Below are positions 14,554 to 21,755 of a stretch of DNA of 24,727 nt, one piece after another (position 1 is the stretch's first letter; each line of letters begins with the position of its first letter). The notes below the pieces were generated by a model. That model saw only the letters and a program-made list of their open reading frames with translations, was not told where the DNA came from and made no database searches. Source of the stretch: an uncultured bacterium (GTDB lineage Bacteria > Patescibacteriota > Dojkabacteria > CALFHW01); NCBI GenBank assembly GCA_937876695.1, contig CALFHW010000140.1, positions 1-24,727 of the forward strand, read 5' to 3'. The position numbers were made by a program, and so were the translations under genes.

Positions 14554-15447
14554 ATGCCTGAGCTGCCAGAAGTTGAAAGCGTAGTCCGAAGTTTGCGGGA
14601 GTTGATTATTGGCCAACAAATCTCTGGTGTGAACGTCACTAACAATGGCCTGCGTTCGCTGGGCGGGATTAGTATTGACGATTTTCGAGGCGGGCTAATT
14701 GGCAGGGAAGTTTCGAAAGTGAGCAGGGTAGGGAAGTTCATTTTACTGGACTTTACTGGTGGTAACACTTCGACTGCCCAACAAGGGAATTCACTGATCG
14801 TGCATCTGCGCATGACGGGTAGGTTTTTGTATTTGCCAAGTATGGCAACAGGACAGACGCAAACACTGGTCACCCCACAGCTACTTAGTTATGAACAACA
14901 ACAATCCGAGGTCTTGGATAAAACTGGCGCTGACCCGTACACTCACACAACCTTTAAGTTGAGCAATGGTAATTTGCATTTTTCGGATAAGAGGCGATTT
15001 GGGACGTTGCATTTGGCGCCCGCTACCAGTTATGCCGGAATTACCCGCCTGGGCCCTGATGCCCTTTCTAGCGAATTTAACGTCGAATATCTAGCTAAAA
15101 AACTTCATAAACGCGTCAAGCCGATCTATAGCGCCCTACTAGATCAGGCTCTGGTAGCGGGTTTAGGGAATATCTACGTCTGTGAGGCGCTCTTTGCAGC
15201 TGGCGTACACCCACTTAGACCTTCAGGGCAGGTCCAACTAGCCGAACTAGAATCGATCGTTTCTGCCGCCAAGCGCATTCTGCTAAAATCAATCGAGCTT
15301 GGCGGCACCTCCTTCAGCGACTATCAAGACGCAAAGGGCAACCTAGGCACCTTCAAAAACTTCCTGCAAATTTACCAAAAACCGCACGCTACTCGTATTA
15401 GAATAGGGGGGAGGACCGCTCACTTTGACCTAAATGCACAACTATGA
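14554..15447 (+). CDS. mutM: formamidopyrimidine-DNA glycosylase, zinc-less finger variant
   Basis: Excises oxidised purines (8-oxoguanine, FapyG) and nicks the abasic site. The 297 residues begin MPELPEVE, giving the catalytic Pro2 and Glu3. RVGKF holds the beta-turn Lys (61); HLRMTG (84-89), DKRRFG (145-150), LLDQALVAGLGNIY (195-208), GVHPLRPS and GGTSFSDYQDAKGNLG also match the family. The C-terminal finger, normally Cys4 zinc, is PHATRIRIGGRTAHFDLNAQ: the pattern aligns, with conserved Arg287 in GGRT, but every zinc Cys is substituted. The only Cys in the protein is Cys210. An extra ~25-residue segment (about 95-125) precedes the usual DPYTHTTFKL. Zinc-less fingers are known in NEIL1-type relatives. 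The TGA overlaps the next start (ATGA). Confidence 0.92.
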   Translation: MPELPEVESVVRSLRELIIGQQISGVNVTNNGLRSLGGISIDDFRGGLIGREVSKVSRVGKFILLDFTGGNTSTAQQGNSLIVHLRMTGRFLYLPSMATGQTQTLVTPQLLSYEQQQSEVLDKTGADPYTHTTFKLSNGNLHFSDKRRFGTLHLAPATSYAGITRLGPDALSSEFNVEYLAKKLHKRVKPIYSALLDQALVAGLGNIYVCEALFAAGVHPLRPSGQVQLAELESIVSAAKRILLKSIELGGTSFSDYQDAKGNLGTFKNFLQIYQKPHATRIRIGGRTAHFDLNAQL

Positions 15448-16457
15448 TGAATTTCTTTAACAATATACTGCCCAGAGATGTCCCCACAATCGGCCCAGAT
15501 GCTGGTAACTACCAAGAGACCACTTTTATTTTCAACTGGGCACATATTGATTACAAGGTCAGGCAGCTTTGTTTTCAAAGTGCTAAACAGCAAGCTGGGA
15601 CTATCTTCTCAAGTGCAATCATTATTGGCGGAAACCGCATGCCACAAAGCTATTCGGGATATGTTGCCTTAGCACACGGCCTGCGTGACAAGGTCAATAA
15701 AGTCACAATTTTGGGTATTCCTGACAATGATGGCTCTGGTATAGTTGACGGAAAAAATGATTGGGGGCTACATGAACAAGGCGCAGCACTGGCAGCACAA
15801 TTAATCGCCGAAATTGATTATCTGGCAACTATTAGCCCCGAAATAAACCTAAATATTATGCTGGAATCAGCGGGTAACTCTGCCTTAAACCAGGCAATGC
15901 CTGACTTCTTGACTCGAATTAAGCAGTTACGTCATGAAAATAGCCAATTACGAATAAATATTAGAATAGTTGCAGATAGTCCTGTACTTGACCTTATGCA
16001 GGTGCTAACTGATGCTGCGGGCAGGTTTTCCAATGGTTTTTCAATTATTGCAAAACCATTAGCATGGCTGGCGCTACAGCTTAGCCCAAAAGGATATAGA
16101 CGAATCAAGCCCGTTACAATTGCTCAAGAATTAAATGCACTTTCGGAAGTGGTTGAGTTAGAATTTCTGCTGATCACTGCTCAGAATGATATCGCTACCA
16201 GACCAGAGAATGCCGCCAAGCTAACTCCTCTCCTACATCCCAGAATCAAGTTGAGAGTAATGAACTTACCCAGCTCAACTATTGCGGGCAACTGGCATGT
16301 ACCTGGAGTATTACACTTCAACGAGACTGTGACATCGCTACCAACTGGCACGTCGATATCTAGGGAACAATACGTCGACTTTGTCAGCGATCCCGCTGCC
16401 GTGAAGAGCTATTTAGATTTCGTGTTTAGCACTAGCCCAGGATTGCGGTCGAGTTGA
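15444..16457 (+). CDS. probable alpha/beta-hydrolase-fold protein
   Basis: A 337-residue protein with a layout like alpha/beta hydrolases: a first strand ending SSAIIIGGNRMPQSY, VTILGIPDNDGSG in the position of the second strand and loop, and a nucleophile-elbow candidate IMLESAGNSA with Ser142 (LxSxG rather than GxSxG). A candidate acid follows at Asp249 (LLITAQNDIATRPE) and a base at His285 (NWHVPG). The triad is read from order and spacing only; substrate is unknown and it could be inactive. It overlaps the mutM stop as ATGA and is last in the serS-mutM operon. Its final 49 bp run antisense through the end of tsaD. No signal peptide or membrane helix is obvious. Confidence 0.6.
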   Translation: MMNFFNNILPRDVPTIGPDAGNYQETTFIFNWAHIDYKVRQLCFQSAKQQAGTIFSSAIIIGGNRMPQSYSGYVALAHGLRDKVNKVTILGIPDNDGSGIVDGKNDWGLHEQGAALAAQLIAEIDYLATISPEINLNIMLESAGNSALNQAMPDFLTRIKQLRHENSQLRINIRIVADSPVLDLMQVLTDAAGRFSNGFSIIAKPLAWLALQLSPKGYRRIKPVTIAQELNALSEVVELEFLLITAQNDIATRPENAAKLTPLLHPRIKLRVMNLPSSTIAGNWHVPGVLHFNETVTSLPTGTSISREQYVDFVSDPAAVKSYLDFVFSTSPGLRSS

Positions 16458-17728
16458 GAAATCTCTGTATAGTTTGGACTTTGCCAAAAACCAACCAAAC
16501 CTATCATTGAAGCGTTGTCTGCCAATAACTTCGCCTGGGGGAAGAGAAATTCTACCCCAATTTCGCGGCCGAAGGCCCTTAGGCGGGATCGTAACCTCTG
16601 GTTAGCCATAACTCCACCACCTGTGAGCACATGGCTATAGTTGGCCTTCCTGGCCTGCAAAATCCTGCGCAACTGCAGAACTATGCTATCGATCACCGTT
16701 TCTTGGAACGCCGCGCAAAAAAGTGCTAGATCGTCCTTGCTCAAACTACTACTAGCAGATTCAATTGAGCCCTCCTGGTTCGACTGGTTGCCCAATTTTT
16801 TCTGCAGTAAATAAAGCGCGGCTGTCTTGAGTCCTGAAAACGAATACGCCGGCTCTTTAGCCTTCTGCATAGCCACTGGTAACGGGAATTTCTCTCGTGC
16901 CTCTGTTAGTCTTCCCTTGGCGATCACCTCTCTTGCCATACTCTCTACTACAGGTCCGCCTGGATAACCGAGTCCTAGCATCACCGCGAACTTATCGAAC
17001 GCCTCGCCAGCCGCGTCGTCTAGCGTCTGCGCGAGGATTTGGTATCTGCCAAAACCTTGAACCTCCACTACCTCAGTATGTCCACCGGAAACAATTAGCC
17101 CCATAGCTGGGTATTGTAGCGGAGAGGCTCCCGCGCTAACCCTAATCGCTGGCCTGAGTTTCCTATCTACTTGTTTAGAAAGGTAATTGCCATCGTTGTT
17201 CTTGATGAGCGCTGACCATAGATGGCCCTCGACATGATTTACTCCCGCCACTGGGATACCCCAACTAGTTGCTAAGATCCTAACAGCCTCAATTCCCACT
17301 CCTAGCGCAATTGAAAGGCCGGGCCCAACTGTTACCGCGATCATATCTATACCCGGGTTTGCCATTAGAGCCAAATTTTCAAGTTGCAACTTATCTGCTA
17401 GGCTGCCACGGAAGCTCTTGTCAGTCGCCCCCTTCAAATGACTGCCTTCAGTTAACTCTTGCTGCTGCTTTCCACCTATTATGATCTTCCTGAGACTATT
17501 CCTAACCTCAACTTCCAAATTGAGCTGTTTGGCACAATCGAATAGCACCTTGGCAATTACCCATTCCATGCGTTTAGTATGCTCCCTCTGTGCTAGCACT
17601 GGCACCACCCCACCCCAGCTACTCTGAATATTCGCCTGTGAGGAGACGAATTGTTTGATCAGCCTGTCATCTTCAAGTAGGCTCACTGCTGTGTCATCGC
17701 ACGAGGTGTCAATTGCCAGTATTTTCAA
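16409..17728 (-). CDS. tsaD: tRNA N6-adenosine threonylcarbamoyltransferase TsaD
   Basis: Transfers the threonylcarbamoyl group to A37 of ANN-decoding tRNAs (t6A). The 439-residue protein has the ASKHA/Kae1 motifs: IDTSCDDTA at the N-terminus, GGVVPVLAQREHTKRM, VGPGLSIALGVG, metal site NHVEGH (His165, His169), SGGHTEV, DDAAGEAFDKFA, YSFSGLKTAAL, TGGGVMANQRLR and LADNASMIGL with the metal Asp. It is about 100 residues longer than typical TsaD; most of the excess is an insertion at about 72-123 (KIIIGGKQQQ...) plus two loops near 180-215 and 320-335. The start is TTG at 17726-17728, whose TTGA overlaps the TGA of the upstream TsaC-TsaE gene, coupling their translation. The C-terminal LDRNPGLVL still fits the family despite antisense overlap. 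Confidence 0.95.
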   Translation of the reverse strand: MKILAIDTSCDDTAVSLLEDDRLIKQFVSSQANIQSSWGGVVPVLAQREHTKRMEWVIAKVLFDCAKQLNLEVEVRNSLRKIIIGGKQQQELTEGSHLKGATDKSFRGSLADKLQLENLALMANPGIDMIAVTVGPGLSIALGVGIEAVRILATSWGIPVAGVNHVEGHLWSALIKNNDGNYLSKQVDRKLRPAIRVSAGASPLQYPAMGLIVSGGHTEVVEVQGFGRYQILAQTLDDAAGEAFDKFAVMLGLGYPGGPVVESMAREVIAKGRLTEAREKFPLPVAMQKAKEPAYSFSGLKTAALYLLQKKLGNQSNQEGSIESASSSLSKDDLALFCAAFQETVIDSIVLQLRRILQARKANYSHVLTGGGVMANQRLRSRLRAFGREIGVEFLFPQAKLLADNASMIGLVGFWQSPNYTEISQLDRNPGLVLNTKSK

Positions 17729-18840
17729 GATTTCAATTCGGTTAATATAATTCGCCTTTGCTGCTCACCCAATTTCAGAATTTTAACGCTGTAAAGCTTT
17801 AACTTATCTGTATCCGCCAAGTTCTGTAGTTCCTCTGTGTCAGCTAAATTCGACGGCCATTCAACTGCGACCACTGTCTTATTTACTGGATCTGATGGAT
17901 CTCCAACCGACAACTGAATCCCCAAATCCTGGAGTGCTAGCGACTCAGTTAGCCGCCACAGGTCGGCGTGATAGAAAATTTGGCCTGTTGGGCTGGAGTA
18001 CTCTTTGACTAGATTGTATGAAGGTGAATTTACAGTTGAAACAATACCAAGACCTTGCGCTATTCCCTTAGCGAATTGGGTCTTACCAGCACCCATCTCA
18101 CCTTCTAGTAAATAGATTACAGGCACAGCGGAACTGTTATCTGCAACAGATTTAACACACTCAGCTGCAATCTCGGCAGTTTGCTCTTGGCTCTGGCTGA
18201 GGAAAACCTCTCCTGCTTCCAAATCGCGCGCCGTCAGCAGGCCTGGGCGGTATACTTTATCAGTTTGCGTGGTGTCAATCACTAGTGAGGGCGGGTTATG
18301 TGGCAGAGACCCTGCGTCTACAAGCAAATCGATCATGTCTTTCTTTTTAGTACTTAGATGCTTGAATAAGCCATCTGGGCTGTAGGGAGTCGGCTCGCCG
18401 CTGCTATTGGCAGAAGTGGTGGTGATTGGGTGTTTGTAATAATTCAAAAACTTGAGCAGCGGTTCATAAGCTGGCACCCGCACGCCCAATGTGCCCTCTT
18501 CAGTCTCCAACCGCCTGTCTACTTTGCCACTTGATATACCCACCAACGTTACCGGCCCGGGCAAAAACTTCTCGGCGAGCGTGTGTAGCTTAGACTTTTG
18601 ATCCTTAGGTTCTTCTAGATATGTCAGCGCCTCCGCGCTACTGCCACTCCCAATAGAGATCGCCTTACCTACAGGTCTTTGTTTGTAAGCCAGCAGCTTA
18701 GTAACGGCACTTTCAAGATCTGCGCGAACTAATGCTCCATAACAAGTCTCGGTTGGGAAAATCACTAACCCCCCCAGGTCCAACACTTTAGCGATGCTCT
18801 CGAAACTCTTTTCCAGTTCGGTTATTCTAATTACTTGCAT
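17725..18840 (-). CDS. fused TsaC-TsaE: threonylcarbamoyl-AMP synthase plus t6A-complex ATPase
   Basis: One 371-residue polypeptide joins two steps of t6A synthesis. Residues about 1-205 are a YrdC/Sua5-type TsaC domain that makes threonylcarbamoyl-AMP from Thr, bicarbonate and ATP: FPTETCYGL-like (28-36), KQRPVGKAIS with Lys53 and Arg55, LPGPVTLV, LGVRVPAY, TSANSSG (142-148), PSLVIDTT and YRPG. Residues about 213-371 are TsaE: Walker A GEMGAGKT (247-254), NSPSYNLVKEY, YHADLWRL and VAVEWPSNL. tsaD overlaps directly downstream, so C, E and D are made together; tsaB is not in the window. The start is the ATG at 18840, 6 nt from a TAAAAT. Both domains look intact, so this is a true fusion rather than a sequencing artefact. 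Confidence 0.93.
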   Translation of the reverse strand: MQVIRITELEKSFESIAKVLDLGGLVIFPTETCYGALVRADLESAVTKLLAYKQRPVGKAISIGSGSSAEALTYLEEPKDQKSKLHTLAEKFLPGPVTLVGISSGKVDRRLETEEGTLGVRVPAYEPLLKFLNYYKHPITTTSANSSGEPTPYSPDGLFKHLSTKKKDMIDLLVDAGSLPHNPPSLVIDTTQTDKVYRPGLLTARDLEAGEVFLSQSQEQTAEIAAECVKSVADNSSAVPVIYLLEGEMGAGKTQFAKGIAQGLGIVSTVNSPSYNLVKEYSSPTGQIFYHADLWRLTESLALQDLGIQLSVGDPSDPVNKTVVAVEWPSNLADTEELQNLADTDKLKLYSVKILKLGEQQRRIILTELKS

Positions 18841-18846
18841 AGCCCT

Positions 18847-18852
18847 ATTTTA
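18847..18852 (-). promoter_or_regulatory. -10 of tsaC-tsaE, predicting a leaderless mRNA
   Basis: TAAAAT ends exactly 6 nt before the ATG at 18840, identical in hexamer and spacing to dnaJ. A TG lies three bases, not one, upstream of the hexamer. No -35 is clear. The HU terminator lies just upstream. Confidence 0.5.
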
Positions 18853-18883
18853 CTACATACTGGGCTACCTAAACTAAACGAAA

Positions 18884-18922
18884 ACAACCACAGCACCAAT
18901 TTTGTCGGTTAACTGTGGTTGT
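18884..18922 (-). terminator. rho-independent terminator of the HU gene
   Basis: ACAACCACAG (18884-18893) and CTGTGGTTGT (18913-18922) form a perfect 10-bp stem around a 19-nt loop. On the minus strand, downstream of HU, the stem is followed by TTTTCGTTTAG, a usable U-rich tail. It separates HU transcription from the tsaC-tsaE promoter. Confidence 0.8.
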
Positions 18923-18947
18923 CTAAGTGTTCCAAGTAAGGAAAAGA

Positions 18948-19220
18948 TTACTTAACCTTATCCTTGAATTCTTTACCTGGTCTGAAAACTGGAACTGTCC
19001 TTGCTGGGATTTTGATGGTCGCACCAGTCTGAGGATTTCTTCCGGTTCTAGCCTGTCTTTTCATTGCTTTGAATGTACCGAATCCAGTAAGAGTAACGCT
19101 GTCACCCTTCTTTACAGTAGCAACTACGCCATCCATAAATGATTCTAGAACGTCGCTAATAGCTTTCTTTGTAAGCTTAGTCTTAGCAGCAATGTGATCG
19201 ATTAAACCTGATTTGTTCAT
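18948..19220 (-). CDS. hup: DNA-binding protein HU
   Basis: Small basic nucleoid protein that bends DNA as a dimer; 90 residues, the normal HU length. It begins MNKSGLIDHIAAKTKLTKKA (helical dimerisation part), contains GDSVTLTGFGTF, and has the DNA-binding arm GRNPQTGATIKIPARTVPVF followed by RPGKEFKDKVK. The start is fixed at 19218-19220 by a perfect AAAGGAGG ten bases upstream; the frame stays open for 35 more codons through the ribosome binding site and promoter, which is not coding. The gene is monocistronic, with a consensus promoter and a strong terminator, as expected for an abundant protein. Confidence 0.97.
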   Translation of the reverse strand: MNKSGLIDHIAAKTKLTKKAISDVLESFMDGVVATVKKGDSVTLTGFGTFKAMKRQARTGRNPQTGATIKIPARTVPVFRPGKEFKDKVK

Positions 19221-19230
19221 ATTTTTAATT

Positions 19231-19238
19231 CCTCCTTT
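19231..19238 (-). promoter_or_regulatory. perfect Shine-Dalgarno of HU
   Basis: On the minus strand AAAGGAGG lies 10 nt before the ATG at 19220. It is the only full anti-Shine-Dalgarno match I found upstream of a gene here and sets the HU start. Confidence 0.9.
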
Positions 19239-19286
19239 CCTACGAGAGTCTACTGTGGCAACGTAATCGCCTAAGTAGCTACCAAC

Positions 19287-19316
19287 ACTATAGAACCCCT
19301 CTATGTTAAATGTCAA
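19287..19316 (-). promoter_or_regulatory. consensus promoter of HU
   Basis: TTGACA (19311-19316) and TATAGT (19287-19292) are separated by 18 bp on the minus strand. The predicted start near 19280 gives a leader of about 60 nt containing the Shine-Dalgarno. With rpsO it is one of only two promoters here with a perfect -35. Confidence 0.75.
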
Positions 19317-19547
19317 GGCTGGCAAGGGTTTTCGGTTAGGTGGTTTAGATATATACTGGATAAACAGGAAAGAATCTATATGGTGGCGTGCGGCAACCCC
19401 TCGAGCCTTTGCTAATAAGTTTATTGGAGATATTGTACAAATTTCTTTCTATAGTGGGAGTAACTGATTGGTTGAGAAAACCTCCGAAACTATATTGAGA
19501 TTGACCTAGATTCTATTCAATTCTGGGTCAAATTGGCAGGTAAATAG
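19317..19547. other. non-coding spacer between HU and def with two inverted repeats
   Basis: The HU-def gap of about 340 bp is the longest in the window; beyond the HU promoter it encodes no credible protein or tRNA. Two structures stand out. At 19450-19494, TATAGT pairs with ACTATA and GGAG with CTCC around an inner GTT/AAC, a 45-nt imperfect hairpin. At 19501-19531, TTGACCTAGA and TCTGGGTCAA form a 10-bp stem (one G-U). Neither is followed by a T tract, so they may be operators, a leader or a small RNA rather than terminators. Confidence 0.45.
19501..19531. repeat. inverted repeat upstream of the def -10
   Basis: Arms 19501-19510 (TTGACCTAGA) and 19522-19531 (TCTGGGTCAA) flank an 11-nt spacer. 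The right arm ends 16 bp before the def -10, so the element covers the -35 region. Position suits an operator or activator site. Confidence 0.45.
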
Positions 19548-19553
19548 TATAAT
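19548..19553 (+). promoter_or_regulatory. -10 of def, predicting a leaderless mRNA
   Basis: A perfect TATAAT ends 8 nt before the ATG at 19562. An alternative in-frame TTG at 19553 overlaps the hexamer and cannot be the start if this is the promoter. No consensus -35; an inverted repeat occupies that region. Confidence 0.55.
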
Positions 19554-19561
19554 TGGGCATC

Positions 19562-20134
19562 ATGATCAGGAAAATCTTGCAAATTGGCTCGCCAGAGTTG
19601 ACAAAAATGAGTCGGGAAGTTAAGGGGGAGGAGTTCGGTAGTAAAGAACTCAAACAGTTGATTCAAGACTTAATCGACACCTGCGAGGCAGACAGAGAGC
19701 ACACTGCAGGCCTGGCTGCGCCTCAAATCGGTGTCAATCTGCGCGTGAGTCTGATAGGCAAAACCACAAAGCACCCAGAGACACACGAGCGCATTGTGGA
19801 ATGGGTACCAATCATCAACCCTGTCGTTACCTCTGAATCAGAATCTCAGTCGACTGTTTGGGAAGCGTGTTTAAGCATTGGAGTAGGCGATAAACAACTC
19901 TGGGGACCCGTCACGCGCGCGAAATCCGTGAAAATCTCTTACCAGGACGCCAGCGGCAAGGTGCAAACCATGTCCGGCAAAGGTTTTATGAGCCATGTCA
20001 TCCAACACGAGCTAGACCACCTAAATGGCATCTTATTCCTAAGCCACGTGCCTAATCCCGAGAAAAACCTATGGAAATCCAAAGAGCTCGACGACTACAT
20101 CGACAAGCACGACGAGTATCCGGAGGTAGTTTAA
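19562..20134 (+). CDS. def: peptide deformylase
   Basis: Metalloenzyme that removes the formyl group from nascent N-termini. From ATG 19562 the protein is 190 residues with the three family motifs: GLAAPQIG (50-57), EACLS (101-105) and QHELDHLNG (148-156). Metal ligands are Cys103, His149 and His153 with catalytic Glu150. Motif 2 is EACLS where EGCLS is almost universal; an Ala next to the ligand Cys is conservative but unusual. The C-terminus (KELDDYIDKHDEYPEVV) is charged. The gene stands alone, converging on comM with a 19-bp gap. Initiation with formyl-Met is implied, consistent with IF-2 in the same window. Confidence 0.95.
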   Translation: MIRKILQIGSPELTKMSREVKGEEFGSKELKQLIQDLIDTCEADREHTAGLAAPQIGVNLRVSLIGKTTKHPETHERIVEWVPIINPVVTSESESQSTVWEACLSIGVGDKQLWGPVTRAKSVKISYQDASGKVQTMSGKGFMSHVIQHELDHLNGILFLSHVPNPEKNLWKSKELDDYIDKHDEYPEVV

Positions 20135-20153
20135 CTACTGTCCAAAAGAATCC

Positions 20154-21749
20154 TCAGCCATTGTAAGCCGTTGCCTCGGCTATGTGTGCCTCAGTTACTG
20201 TGTTGCTAGCATCAAGATCAGCTATGGTTCTGGCGATTTTTATAATTTTGAACCGAGTCCTGTGAGAAATACTGTGTGTGTTGTCACTAGTAGCAGTTGA
20301 GTTGCTAGATATTCTTGCAGTTAGGTCCTTCAAGGCTGAGAGCGCTTTGGGGGTGATTTTCAGCGGTGCTAAATCAAAGGGATTGTTGTAGTGAGCGTTT
20401 AGAAGTAGATTGGTATTATTTTGTTTGTTTAAGCCAATGGTTTGCCAACGCTGTTGCTGTATTGCCCGAGCCGCTTGGACCTTTGCTTGCAAACTTTCCA
20501 GATAGGTTGTGATCGGTGTACTAATGTGAGGGTCTTTTCCGAATTTACCGAGCGGGGAGTCGAACCTACACTTTAGATCTATCCGGTCTAGAAGGGCTCC
20601 GCTCAGCCGCTTTTGATAGGCTGATACTTGTAAATGATTACAACTGCATCTGCCGCTAGGATCGCCGTACCAACCACATGGGCAGCCGTTGCGCGTGGCT
20701 AGAAGGGTGAATCTGGCAGGGAAGGTGACTTTGTATCCAACTCTAGTGATGTGCACCTTCCCATCGATGAGCGGTTGCCGCAAAGCCTCTAGGGTTTCTC
20801 TACTGAATTCCGCTATCTCGTCCAGCAGTAGATAGCCGTGATGAGCTAAGCTCACTTCTCCTGGGGTAGGATTTGCCCCACCGCCGAGAATAGCTGCTCT
20901 AGAGGCGCTGTGATGTGGCTGCCTCAGTGGCGGGCGGTCTCCCGGAAGTTGTTGCCCTGCGAGTTGATAGAGTTTTGCAATCTCCCAAGCTTGAGACTCC
21001 GTCAGCTGCGGGCTGATTTGATCTAGTACTGACAAGAAGGTTGTCTTCCCCGTCCCGGGTGTGCCATCTAGCAGCAAACTATGCCCGCCAGCAGCGCAGA
21101 TCAACACTAACCTCTCAGCTAGTGGACTAGAGCGCAGAGCGGAAATCGCTTCCAGAGCTCCTTCTGGCTGCTTTCTAGATGCGAGCTTAGAGACAATGCT
21201 GACCTTAGCTAGATTATTGCCAGCGCTTACATACCCATCCCTCCCGGCTTGCATAAGTTTCACCAGCTCTTTGAGGCAGTCAATGACCACATAGTCCAGT
21301 CCAGCAGGCACAATCTCTAACTTCGGCCCTATTAAACCTTTAAGTCCTAGCCTACTGGCCTCTTGCACCAGTCCCACCCAGCCATCAGGAACTACTAGAT
21401 CGCCAGTTAGCGACAACTCCCCAATAAATCCATAGGCATTCAGATCCAGCTTATTGGCGGAAGCTAGGCTCTCATTAAGCAGCATAAGAGCTGCTGCTAC
21501 CGGCAAATCACAGGCAGTCCCGGTTTTGACGATGTGTGCTGGATTCAAATTAACTAATAGATGCCCATAGGGAACAGAAATGCCCGAATTCTGCATCGCC
21601 CCCAGCACCCTCTCCTTAGCCTCGCTGACCGCCCTGTCTGGTAGTCCTACAATGCTAAACTTATGCAGCCCTTTGTTTAAATGTGCCTCTACATTTACCA
21701 GCAAACCGTCCACTCCTCTTATTAAAATCGTCTTAACTTCTGAGTACAT
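20154..21749 (-). CDS. comM: YifB/ComM-family AAA+ ATPase (Mg-chelatase-like)
   Basis: In naturally transformable bacteria ComM is a hexameric helicase that promotes branch migration during integration of incoming DNA. The 531 residues show the family order: an N-terminal Lon-like domain (FSIVGLPDRAVSEAKERV, NLNPAHIVKTG), Walker A GTPGTGKT (229-236), RQPHHSASRAAILGGG, PTPGEVSLAHHGYLLLDEIA with Walker B at 307-311, then ATRNGCPCGWYGDPSGRCSC with four cysteines (356, 358, 368, 370), and a C-terminal helical domain with SHRTRFKIIKIARTIADL. NGCPCG replaces the usual NPCPCG. Length is normal. A TAGTAT ends 6 nt before the ATG, a weak sign of a leaderless start. It diverges from hsp20. Competence is inferred, not shown. 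Confidence 0.93.
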   Translation of the reverse strand: MYSEVKTILIRGVDGLLVNVEAHLNKGLHKFSIVGLPDRAVSEAKERVLGAMQNSGISVPYGHLLVNLNPAHIVKTGTACDLPVAAALMLLNESLASANKLDLNAYGFIGELSLTGDLVVPDGWVGLVQEASRLGLKGLIGPKLEIVPAGLDYVVIDCLKELVKLMQAGRDGYVSAGNNLAKVSIVSKLASRKQPEGALEAISALRSSPLAERLVLICAAGGHSLLLDGTPGTGKTTFLSVLDQISPQLTESQAWEIAKLYQLAGQQLPGDRPPLRQPHHSASRAAILGGGANPTPGEVSLAHHGYLLLDEIAEFSRETLEALRQPLIDGKVHITRVGYKVTFPARFTLLATRNGCPCGWYGDPSGRCSCNHLQVSAYQKRLSGALLDRIDLKCRFDSPLGKFGKDPHISTPITTYLESLQAKVQAARAIQQQRWQTIGLNKQNNTNLLLNAHYNNPFDLAPLKITPKALSALKDLTARISSNSTATSDNTHSISHRTRFKIIKIARTIADLDASNTVTEAHIAEATAYNG

Positions 21750-21755
21750 AGCAAC

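Noticed and set aside
2656..18840. A functional cluster for tRNA position-37 modification (trmD, tsaC/E, tsaD).
   Set aside because: The genes are more than 13 kb apart in different operons and are housekeeping functions, so proximity is probably chance.
19221..19325. A longer HU protein starting 35 codons upstream.
   Set aside because: The extension covers the HU -10 and the perfect Shine-Dalgarno, and HU proteins are about 90 residues.
19553..19561. A TTG start for deformylase three codons upstream of the ATG.
   Set aside because: It overlaps the TATAAT promoter hexamer; the ATG at 19562 gives the usual N-terminus.
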